From the NCBI GenBank assembly GCA_025738555.1, contig JAOVFP010000006.1, positions 372,001 to 436,000 on the forward strand: DNA of 64,000 nucleotides, in the 5' to 3' direction. The first letter of the stretch is position 1. Every line of letters starts with the position of its first letter. The notes under the pieces were generated by a model that was given only the letters and a program-made list of their open reading frames with translations, was not told where the DNA came from and did no database searches. Of the stretch, positions 35,739 to 46,430 are shown one piece after another. The stretch is from Cyathus striatus. Its lineage: Eukaryota > Basidiomycota > Agaricomycetes > Agaricales > Nidulariaceae. The position numbers and the translations under genes were made by a program.

Positions 35739-37197
35739 TAGGCCTGTGCATGGGTCGATCTGCCACAACCCATAATCCAAATTATGGCTATCCACTGGAT
35801 ATGGATACAGATCAATGATTATTACAGATATCAGCACCCATCCATGTCAATCCATGCTACTGTCGGCTATCAGGAAGCTGGCCACACCCAGAATCTGGTC
35901 ATGGCTCATTCTCCAGCTTCCACATTAACTACTTGTACAATTTATCAATACAGTTGGGTACATTACTATAGTATTTATATATTTTATAAGTATTTAGACT
36001 GTTGCTCTCCTGTACATAGAGAAATTCAAGAGATAGTTGACTGCTATAACCAAAATAGGCTAAATCTTAAGATGCAGAATCTCACTGTGGAAAGAAGATA
36101 ACACTGCAACATTATGCAGTACATCCAAAGCATACAGTCAGGCGATATATATATATTAAAGCCCTCTGAATTCATTTGAATCAGTTTGGAAATCTTGTTC
36201 TCAATTGTTTCTATTCTATCTCATCAATCTACTTGAAAGAGTGCTAGTAAGATACAGTTCCAAGGTATATATTGAACTGTCTGTATCCTTCCTACATGAT
36301 ATATCTATGCTACAAAATTTATAATGTGGAATATACATAATAAATACATTACAATCTATGCTTTACCTTAACTTTAGCAATTTTCCTTTGCTTAAAAACT
36401 GCGGATATGTCTTGAACCTTTAGTTCTCATTGTATTATCCTAATACATTGAATATTAGGATGCTACACACCAAATAGAGCACTGTATGAAATCATTATAG
36501 GTAGAAGAAATATATATTAATATTTTAAAAGCATTAGTTGGATATAATATGCAAGCTATCACTTCAAATATCCAAACCATTGCTAATCTTGGAAGAAAGA
36601 TGATATTTCAGCTGTAAAATCTGTTCAGCTGCTAAACAATCTGTGGTAAACATAAATCATTTGAGGATGCTGCATTGCTGGTGGAGAAGATTTATCAAGT
36701 TTACAAATTGTTACCTTGCAGTGAAGCTTGTCATGGCAAGATATGGTCTATTGCATCAGATGGTGATCCAAAATGTTGTTCTGCTCTATACATGCATTGC
36801 ATAGTTCATGAACTATCCCCAAGTGATCTGCTATTTGAATACCTTGGTTCTCTGCCTGGTTTTAATTATTAATAAGGGGTGGCCAGTTTCCTGGTTTTCC
36901 TACTTCCCAAGGTCTCACGACAAAAATATTCATAACATCTCTTGGAGTGCCTCAAAAAATACAGTTTAAGTCTTATATAATTCCATATGAGGTCTAATAT
37001 CTAGTACATGTGTTTAATTCTAAGTGTACAGTTTTTGGAGTGAACAAATTTGAATTTTCCGCTAATGTGGCCAGGTTCCTGAGCTAGTACAGTAAATTTA
37101 GAGGGGTGCCCCAGATGAGCTAAAAATATCCAAATACCCATGGGAAATCATCTGGACCCATCTGAATTTGGATACCAGCCATCCATGTGCACCCTTA
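35739..37197. mobile_element. Short hAT-type element, non-autonomous
   Basis: 1,459 bp. Ends TAGGCCTGTGCATGG and, inverted, TAAGGGTGCACATGG. Perfect 8-bp TSD GACAAATG at 35,731-35,738 and 37,198-37,205. The terminal 100 bp on each side match the 12.3-kb hAT. It has no transposase; the interior instead holds an unrelated coding relic (36,657-36,872). Confidence 0.92.
36657..36872 (+). pseudogene. Coding relic resembling an agaricomycete repeat-protein domain
   Basis: Frame from 36,657 to TAA reads ...LVEKIYQVYKLL...KIWSIASDGDPKCCSALY...LFEYLGSLPGFN. The IWSIASDGD(PKRR) block is reminiscent of an uncharacterised domain common in mushroom genomes (possibly DUF6589). That assignment is from memory and unverified. 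CC in place of the usual RR would be a CpG-type decay. It lies inside a hAT-type element, so it is either captured sequence or the remains of a nested element. Confidence 0.4.
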
Positions 37198-37683
37198 GAC
37201 AAATGTGATGCAGAAGTGTAATATATGTGACAGGTGTAAAAAACATGACAGATGTAACATTGTGACAAGCGTGACAGGTGTAAAAGTGTGACGCATGTGA
37301 TAGGCGTGACAAGTGCGACAAATGTGACATGTGTGACATATGTGATATTACCCAAAATAATATGCTATTGTAATATATAATGATCACTTATGATCACCTA
37401 TACATTCTTTAGTACCAGTAATAAGTGAATATGCACTTGAAACACCTAATGAACACTCATGATCACCTGTAGATTCATTAGTACCAGTAGTAAGTGAATA
37501 TCCACCTGAAACACTACTAAAACACTGAAAGATCACTTAAGATCACCTATACATTCACTAGTAATCATACATTCATTACTACATATATAATAGTGGGTGA
37601 TCATAAAAAAAATGCCTAGCTTATATGATCACCATGATCATAAAACCTAGGCATTTAATGAAAATAATTGGCTGACACTTATG

Positions 37684-40616
37684 CTGAATATACTTGTATA
37701 CTTAACTTACTCATTTTTTTTCACAGCCATTCTTGTAATTTATGATGTCTTTGGATCAAGGTAAAAGGCCCTTTTACCATCAATGAGAGACACTCTGCAG
37801 ATGCATTGTGATAGCATGTTGAAGATCAATGCCATAGCTGCTGTTCTGCACAAGATTTTCCATTGTCAATGAATGGTTGCCTGTCTTCTTCCATGGCTGT
37901 GGGTATCACTTGAGGATCTTAGTTCTTGATAGTAGGTGTTGGTAACATCTGGTAAAAGGTAAGCAAGAGATATTCAATATCATAGGCACATGTACTTACT
38001 AATTGATCCATTGTACTTTGATGTGCACCACCTTCAGTCTCATTCCCCTCACCTGTGGCCTTGCCAGTGAGAACACCTAGAACCTCATTGCAACCACTGT
38101 TTGCAACTTCAATACCACCAACTGCATCAGTGACACCATTCATAACATCACTACCACCCACTACATGGCTGATACCACCATTCATAACACTGCTGCCACC
38201 CATGACACTGGAACCTTTGCTACAACCACTCACACCATTACCATCACTTACAACACTACTGTCTCCACTCATGACATTGCTACCACCAGCAACATCATCA
38301 CTACCATCTGCACTGTCACTACCACCCAGATTATTTAGAGTAAAAACTCTGTGTAGATGAATAACATGACTGAATATGATTGATTTAAGCTACATATATC
38401 TATTACAGATTGATTTTGGTCAAAATGTCACAGCTGCAGCCAAAATTTGGCCCAAACTGGGCTTGAAAAAATTAATGTCCAAAATTTTTTAAGAGTGAGG
38501 CAGCTACACTACCATACTATACCTCTGGTAGCTGATTGAGCATGTGCACCCCTTTGCCAGTGATAGAATACACACTAGAAAAGGCTCAGCTGCTACCATC
38601 TTCAGTAATAAAGTGGCCTCCAATGCCTGCTCTTCCAATATCACAGAGAATGGATACAAGATGCTGGGTGTGTGCAATACTTATGTGTTTCTGCTCTTTG
38701 ATTGACTTATTGATAATGGTAGATATTTAATCACCTGTCATACAGTTGGTGGACAGCTGAGCACTATGTCACCTACTTTGACCCTTGCATTGCTAGTGCA
38801 TAATTGCATACACATCAAGCTGAAAGACAATGCAAAGCAGGTGGACATTATCAAGGACTCAAATGTCCCTTTCAATTCAATGTGAGGAAGTTAGGTAGGG
38901 TATCCTTGTATGATTAAAATAATTAGCAGGCTATTACAGGAAATGTACAAGATATATTGTGGATTTAAAATCAATGTAAATAATGTATTGTTTGTAACTT
39001 CACTTTTCAATCTGGAATATAAGGCAATGAAATTGTATATTCAATTCATGTGTATGAGATTGAGAATTTGAGTATGTAATGGAGCAAATCAGAATTGCTA
39101 ACTGACATGCCAGATGCTGAAATCTGGAATCAATTTCTGATGTTGAATTTTGAGCATGGCTGTTGGGCTTTCCATACAGCAGAGGGGTGGAGGAGGAACA
39201 TGGTTCTGGTAGTGCAAACATAGTGGATGGGCATGCAGTGAACAAGGACATTTAACTTCATCCATTTTAAAGCCCTCTCTAGCACTGCAGGGAAGAGGCA
39301 GAGGTGGAGGCAGTGGACAGGAGCTGGGATCTAATTTGATGAGTAGACATACCCACCCACCCACCTCTTTCCACCTGTCTCCATCCTTCAAACTGAATGA
39401 AAGAAAGCAGAAAAGCCTCACCAATCCATTAAGAAGCAAGCATAACCTCCCCATGCAAGTAATGTAGAACCTACACTGCTTGGTCTGCATGAATTACTCA
39501 CTGTCATTGAATGTCATGGAATATGGGGCACAGAAGAAGAGACAATGAATGGGTGTGACATGTTATATTTGGAGGTGGCTATTAGTTCTGTGAGATGAAG
39601 AGGTCAGTGCATGTTTGAGAGAGGACTGCAAGAATAAGAGAAGAATGAAAATGAAAGATGGAAAGGGGGAAGAGAACAGGGTGGAGGGATGGAAGAGAAG
39701 GAGGGAATAAGAATGGAAGGAAATGGAAGAAAGAGCAAAGTGAAGGGGACTAAGGAAGAACACATGAGGGATAGGGTAAAACAGATGAAGGTGGAATGAA
39801 TGAGAATAGAGCAACAGAGTGAGGGAGTAGATGAAAAAAAGAAATTCAAACAAAGAACATAACAATATAATGGACCAATATTTGTGTTTATTGTAGTCTC
39901 ACCCTCACCAGTATTTCCCTCTCCAACCCTCTCCTCTACATCCACCATAAATGGTCTTAAATGTGCTGCTGAGTCTCCTTTGTAAGTCTCTTGATATGAA
40001 CCCCATAATTCCAGCTGGCAGTCAATTCCTGCAAGCTTGATCTCCAGCATTGTGATTTGCAGTGTGACAGAAGATAAGGGGAGGGGAGGGGGTGTGCACA
40101 TTGGGTGAAGTGCCATCAGTTATGTGGTGAAGGGGTGGTGAAGGAATGTGGCCATGGTGGCACATATGTAGTGGGTGGGCATGAGGTGAATGAGGACAAT
40201 TAACATCAGCCATACTATGGTCCTCTCTAGCACAGTGGGAAATAGGCAGAGGTAGAGGCAACAGACAGGAGCTGGGATCGAATTTGACAAGTAGAGGTGC
40301 TGGTTTCAATCTCAACACTTGGTACTTCACACCTTCCCCATCATACTGTTCAAATTCTTCTGATGGGAATGAGTCTCCTCATAATGGTGATCGTCTTCTT
40401 CATCACTCTCCTCACATCCAGCACAACATCAATCTCCACCCCAAATACAACCCTCAATTCACCATCATAAATGTCATGGTTGCACATTTGATGGTAACTG
40501 AATGAAACCCTCTTGATGCTGTGCTTGGTCCTATTGCTGGCTGCAAGGTCCTCAGTCTGTCATCATTCAGACCCTCAGGCATATTTTGTAAATCCAGTTC
40601 CTGTTTCTATCCAGTG
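37684..40616. other. CpG-poor, repeat-derived sequence without a recognisable gene
   Basis: Contains a low-complexity stretch at 37,950-38,340 whose minus strand reads Gly/Ser/Val/Asn repeats (SVMGGSSVMNGGISHVVGG). It also contains purine-rich tracts at 39,600-39,850 and the direct repeat listed separately. No TSD-bounded element was resolved. Confidence 0.45.
39184..40296 (-). repeat. Direct repeat, two diverged copies of about 165 bp
   Basis: 39,184-39,346 and 40,132-40,296 align. Shared blocks include cctctctagcac, aggcagaggt and caggagctgggat. On the minus strand both read KxDPSSC.LP.PLP...C.A.E...HAHPL, so they may come from one coding sequence duplicated or from the ends of an unknown element. 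Confidence 0.6.
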
Positions 40617-41325
40617 TGTTACATCTGTGTCTGAAATTGGCTATTCCGCACTATCCCGACATTCCCACACTTCCCACACTTCCACATTGGCCACACTTCT
40701 GACCAATCATCAGATACATTGTCATGATTTATCAATTACTCACTCATGTTCATCTGCTATGTCACTATTTTGTATTACTCCTCTATTTCAACCTCTATCC
40801 ATTTCACTATATCATATGTAGCCTTTCCTTCCATTCTTCAGCCACTACTCCTCTATGGTGGCTTACTCCACATTTACCTATCCCTAACTATACCCTTATA
40901 CTTTGCTCAAAGCAAACTACTCCCTACTTTACTTAGTATTTAAGACCTAGTTTTTGTAAAGTAACTTCAGTTTTCATATCAACTATGATTATGAATATAC
41001 CACTATACTCTGTCTACTTGTCTCTAAGGTTTTGTCCTTAGTTCTGAGTCTCTATTCCAACCTTCCTCTATTCCGACTTTCCTCTATTCCAACCTTCCTC
41101 TATTCTGACCTTGCTCCTACCTCAAGCTTGTCCCTACCTCAACCTTGAAATATGAACCACCAAGAATCACAAGGGGCACAGTATACAAGCTGAAGCCAAG
41201 GTTCACCTCTGCACTTTCTGAGTTCTCTGCTTCTGACCTCAAGCTTACATAATACTACCAATAACTCCCTCCATGCTAAACCCAGCACCTCTCTATTATC
41301 CCTCTGAGTGGTATGGTATGTAACA
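40617..41325. mobile_element. Solo LTR, family L2 (old, CpG-decayed)
   Basis: 709 bp, TGTTACATCT...GTAACA, with perfect TSD CAGTG at 40,612-40,616 and 41,326-41,330. It aligns with the young copy at 34,536-35,301, for example cgaaatacgaacca there against tgaaatatgaacca here. CpG sites are replaced by TpG or CpA. Confidence 0.88.
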
Positions 41326-43993
41326 CAGTGCCAAATTGGGCACTTGCTCAAGAGAGAGAGCACCTGAGGCTGGGTGGTATGAGTAAGCCATTGTAAGTTA
41401 GCATGTTGTGTTAAGTTTTAATGGAAGCAGAGCATAATGATGTTCAATCCAAGGTGTGAGAAATCTGCTGCTGACTTCAACTTTAGCTTCAGTCTCTGCC
41501 TAATTTCTCAGTGCTCACACTAAATACTTAACACTTAAGAACTTTTGTACAGTGCACTCACTCCACATTATATAGCTGATGAAAAATGCACATTCCCTCA
41601 GGAAAATCCTTTAGGTACCCACTTCTAGTGACAACAAGATAACATGCATCAATGCTCACTTCTGTACAGACAACACACTCATTTCATATGGAGTCACATA
41701 TGCAAATTATAAATGATGAGTCACATCTTAGTGGCAACTATTTAAATACTCCTCATTCTCTCATTGAAAAAAGTGACTAAAAATTTAGTGTCACCTGAGT
41801 TCCTTCAGTTTGTGCATGAGCTACTCTTAGCTGGGACACCTTATCTACTATATATATACCAACTGTTGGTCAGACACCCAACTGACCATTCACAACAAAT
41901 TCAGAATGCTATTGAACACAACATTTTACTAATAAAAGGCTGAGAACACATGCATATGAGTTATACTCAAGGTTAAGCATCACATTGAATTGTGTAGCAT
42001 AATTGACAAGTACCAGCCCAACAATAATATCAAATAATAAAGTATGGACTCTATCAATCCTTTTCACCTCAGACAGTATTTGATGTCACCTGAGTTCCTT
42101 CAGTGCACACATGGGCTACTCTGAGATGTGACACCTTGTCCAGCTCAAACATATCAATGACATCAATCCCTAAATCTGGTTTTAGCACAACTTGGAGGAT
42201 ATTAAGGTGGACACAGCAGCCAATTATGGCAGAAATAGAAACTGTTGGTCTGTTGAATAAAAGTAAAATCATTGCTGTTTGACAAAAGCAAAGAGCAGAG
42301 ACAACACACCCAATTAATAGTTGTGCAAGAGATATTTGATCCAGTGTGAGAATAATGGTTTGTGTCAAAGTAAGTGCTTCAGGGAAATGTGTTAAACAAA
42401 GAACATGACATATGAAAACACTCACCAAACAAAACTGCAAACCAAAGAGTCCATCTCACAAAAAACAGCATCATTATGGGCATATATTGCCAGTTGTTCC
42501 TAAAGAAGGTAATGGAGCTGGCATTTATGGTCAAGAAAAAATTGATAATTGCCTAAATGTGAGATCAGACTCTTCAGTGTAGTCAAAGGGTGAATGGCTA
42601 ATGCAGGCATGACATACAACTATGAGCATGGTCACAACATAGAATTTAAAGTATGCTGGGAGTGATCCTGAATTTGCATGGAAGCGGTTAACAACTTTCT
42701 GGGAACACAAAATGCATGACATACCTGAAGGATAGCAACCTGTTAATATTGGCCTATGAGTGTATTTTAATGAAGCTCTTCTGTTAGAAACATGAAACAT
42801 ACCCAATATGTATGAAGACTACCATAAAATTATAAATGAAATAAAAATATGTATGGATACTCAGTTTAATAATTACCTTTCAGGGAGGCAAGGGTAGTTA
42901 CTACCAGTGTGGTTCTACCTGTAAGATCTATGTCAGCTCCAGATGCAATATAACAGCAATGTAAAGCAGATAACATACACTACAATAAATTCAGCTTCTC
43001 ATATATCAGACAAAGGAAGTAAAGGTTAATAACTTTAAACCAACCAAATACAACAAAGCTTAAAGCATACAAGATAAAGTGGCTCTTCCTATACAGAATC
43101 CATATTCTGTGCAAGAGTTGGCCAGTTGTTTTTACAGAAGACATCCTTTTAAATGGAAAGCAGACTTCAGTACTCACTGATATACTAGTACAACATCCAC
43201 AGTTGCAATAATTACTGATGAAAATATACCTTGCATCTAGATAAATGTTTGGAACTGACTTTACATACAACATATTGGATAAGCTAAGACAAACCTGTAG
43301 ATACTGTTCATACCTATTAATTACCTTCATTCAGTATTCAAGCCAGCAGATAACTAATGGGACATACAATTGTAAAGTAAATTTAAATATCAGATAAAAG
43401 CTTTTGAATTTGTTAGGAATCAATGAAACATACTGTGTTGTCTTTTTTTCCTGCAAAAGATCTAGCTCATAAATGAGTACAAATCCAATTATAGAAGAGT
43501 TATGAAACCAACAGCTGGCAGAAACCCTATTTCATTACATGTTTAGATAAGATAAGGAAAAGCTAGAAGAAATACTAACTCAAAACCTATGAGGCCTACA
43601 TATCAGATCTATGACAGATGTGTCTTAATCAATAGGCTGTCCAAATAAAGGCAATTTACACACCCAAAGCTAACAAAAATAACATTTAGAATGGCAAAAC
43701 ACACAGATATGAAAGGATGACATACAAATACAATGGATGTGAAATATTTATGCCACCTCTATATAAATTTGATCTATATCATCTCATGAGTATATCAGTG
43801 GTTGAGAAAGAAAAAAGTGCAAACTTCAGCAGGAAACATTAGAAGAGTATCATATCTATGTTTCATTATTCACAACTTAAATTTTCATCATATAGAAATG
43901 TTCATACACAAGCAAAGAAACTGCCATTACTGTTTAAGATTAAATTGTAAGGCAAGTAAGATAACAGAATCTAAAACATAATACTTATTCATC
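41326..43993. other. CpG-poor sequence without a supported gene
   Basis: Includes 41,370-41,430, which resembles 1,090-1,155 with CpG loss, and a direct repeat of about 60 bp (gtcacctgagttccttcag at about 41,790 and again at about 42,087). Minus-strand ORFs of 90-123 codons at 42,069-43,330 show no recognisable motif. Confidence 0.45.
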
Positions 43994-45161
43994 ACACAGT
44001 GGGCATTTTGCTGTCAGGTTCCATGCTGTCATGTAACCTGAAGTGTAACCTGTCAGGTATACTGTCAAGTGGCTCATTGTCTGATAATCAGTGACAAATG
44101 TTACACCAAATTGACCATACTTACTGGCTCATTAGCACAAAGAAATTCCCTTGCTGCAAGTGTAAGGCCAGATAACTGAAATTGAGCTGGACAGAATTAT
44201 GTAAGACTCGTTGACAATGGCTGAAAACAGGCAGTCACGTGTTTGATTCATGTGCAGTGTAAAACTTCATACATTTTGGCAGTTTACCAGAGATTATTTA
44301 ATATTTTATCATTATGCTATTGTTTAAATGCCTGTATAAAATAACTACAGAACAACAGCAGCAAAAAGTTAAGAGTTTTTCATTACAGTCTAAGCTTTCA
44401 TGGGCATCAGTTGAGAATGAATATCCTCAAATAAAAGTATGTTCCAAATTTATGCCTAGTAGGACTTGAACTAGTGACCTTCTGCTATTCAAAACAAAAC
44501 TTTTGATGACAATGATAACTACCAGTAGTCCATAAACCTTTATTATAGTTATCACTCAGCTATTACTTATTCTGCCATTGAACTCCCACTCACCTGCATG
44601 TTTTGTATTCTGCTGCTTACCTGCAAATGTAAACATGGAATCTCTTTCAGACAGTGACAATTGTTTAGCTAGTAACATTTAATACTGATCATACCTTCTG
44701 TAAAATGTTGGTTATTATTAAAATAACAGATGAAAGGTTTAGAATCAATACACATTTATTATGTTGTCATAAATCATAGCCTATTGGATAAATTATAATT
44801 TAATGGAATCTGTTTTCACTCACATATTCAATGTACTCTAATGTCATTATATACAGATATTAAAAGGCAAAAACAGCTTTGACTTTATAACTTTACATGG
44901 AGGATGAATTGAACACGCAACTGCTTGTTTTCAGCCATTGTCAATGAGTCTTACATAATTCAGTCCAGCTCAATTTCAGTTATCCGGCCTCACACTTGCA
45001 GCAAGGCAATTTCTTTGTGCTAATGAGCCAGTAAGTATGGTCAATTTGGTGTAACATTTGTCACCAATTATCAGATGATGAGCCACTTGACAGTATACCT
45101 GACAGGTTACACTTCAGGTTACATGACAGCACAGAACCTGACAGCAAAATGCCCACCGTGT
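43994..45161. mobile_element. Foldback element with about 265-bp TIRs
   Basis: Ends ACACAGTGGGCATTTTGCTG and the inverse of ACACGGTGGGCATTTTGCTG. The arms 43,994-44,255 and 44,905-45,161 are inverted copies at roughly 90 percent identity by eye, around a 650-bp loop. No ORF and no clear TSD. The left arm has lost CpG at points the right arm retains (ccggcctcac against ggccag). Confidence 0.75.
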
Positions 45162-45788
45162 ATGTAGCCACTACTCTGCTCAAACTCTGCTATCCTACGG
45201 TCACATGGTGAGCAATCAACAGATGAGAAGGTGGATCAAATTTCAAAGCTTATTGAAGAATAGTAAGTTAGACTGAACAGTGCAACCATGTAGCAGAATG
45301 TACAAATGACAAGTTATGGTTACTAGTACAAAAATGGTATACATTGTCAATTTTTCATGGGATGAAAGCATGTAAGAATTTGTGTTTTAAAACAGTGTTT
45401 ACTATAGCTAACAATGAGACATGTGATAGAGAGGGCTGTAAGGTTAAGTGAGGTTGTCGATGTGTAGCTTTGAGTTTTATTTGCGAGCACGGTTGCATCC
45501 ATCAACCGTTGCGCTTAGTCAATTTGAAGTTGTGTTGTGCTTGTTGATACGAGATGATAGTTGTAGTTTTTGAAGCTTGATAGAACTACAACCAAGAGAG
45601 AGATATAAGTGAACCAGAGTGAATACAATAAGCTTTGGGAAATAGAACTGATTAAGGGCTGCTCAATCCTAGAGCCACTGACCCTTAACACGACTAGATG
45701 AGGATAGGAATAGATGTAATGGGGTGTATTTCACTGAAGAAGAGTAGCTAGCTACAGAGGGGTTTATATATGTAAATATCTAAGTGAG
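45162..45788. other. Unassigned sequence
   Basis: CpG begins to return at about 45,450 (gcgagcacggttgc), marking the right edge of the CpG-poor block. No gene seen. Confidence 0.4.
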
Positions 45789-46430
45789 TCATATAAAATT
45801 TAAATAGTAAACTATAGTAAAGAAAGACATAGCTTTAAGTAGATGTGTGTGGCAATGTGTGCTGAGAGTTGTTGCTTTTTCTTCCGTCGTCGATTGCTGT
45901 GTCCGATTCCGTGAGTGCCGTCTGAACCGAATCGGGATGTTTGCTTTCGGGGTTGTTTGGTTCTGAGGGTGATGGTTGGTCCGGCACATGACTTGTTGGT
46001 TTCGGAACGTGTTGACTTTGGTGGAATATCTTTTGTATTCTTCTGACTTCATCGTTCTCCATCTTTGATCTGCTTCGTTCGGCATGTGCGCATAATGTAT
46101 TGGTAGGTATTTCCTATTGTATTGTTTGTTATGACTCTGACAAGGGCTATGTATTCTAGGTGATTTCATGTATAGACTGCTGTCAGGTCTTACAGGGCTT
46201 CTGGAAAGATAAAGTTGGATTTCCAAACAGTCTCTGCCAGTGTGCAACACAGGTCACCAGTCACCCATCGAAAACATAAGTCCCATGTGCATCAACCTCA
46301 TTACTATGACCACCCAACTGGTATTGCTCACCTTCATGTAGCTTTCCCTGAATTCCAGAGTGCAGAACACAGGCATCTTTCAAGGTGCCCGACATGTACT
46401 TATAAGTACGAGATATTGTAACATCTCTGT
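45789..46430 (-). pseudogene. Unidentified coding relic
   Basis: A minus-strand frame reads ...HTGRDCLEIQLYLSRSPVRP...YLPIHYAHMPNEADQRWRTM. It then changes frame near 46,060 to ENDEVRRIQKIFHQSQHV and a polar tail to about 45,835. Upstream, in phase with the first part, FCTLEFRESYMKVSNTSWVV is broken by a TGA. Composition looks coding, but I do not recognise the protein. A transposon ORF is the likeliest source. Confidence 0.3.

Larger units (their letters stand above)
31878..37683. mobile_element. Copy B of the minisatellite-TIR element, with nested insertions
   Basis: Inverted ends: 31,878-32,363 matches the complement of 37,198-37,683 essentially perfectly (486 bp). Inside these the arms continue as a degenerate TGTCACA minisatellite: left to about 32,790; right at 35,608-35,738 and 33,780-34,168 once the nested solo LTR and hAT are removed. 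The reconstructed element is about 2.9 kb, with TIRs of about 0.9 kb and about 1 kb of interior (32,800-33,770) that has no transposase ORF. It sits at the end of a decayed gene fragment. No convincing TSD was found. The TIR starts with a hairpin-forming block (aatgcctag...ctaggcatt, 31,910-31,955). Confidence 0.75.

Noticed and set aside
38055..38360. Thr/Pro/Leu-rich plus-strand ORF
   Set aside because: Shadow of a simple ACC/ACA-type repeat; the minus-strand Gly/Ser reading is equally low-complexity.
44458..44530. tRNA-like relic on the minus strand (B-box-like gttcaagtcc)
   Set aside because: The T-stem and acceptor stem do not pair and no convincing A box or cloverleaf is present; at most a decayed SINE or tRNA fragment.
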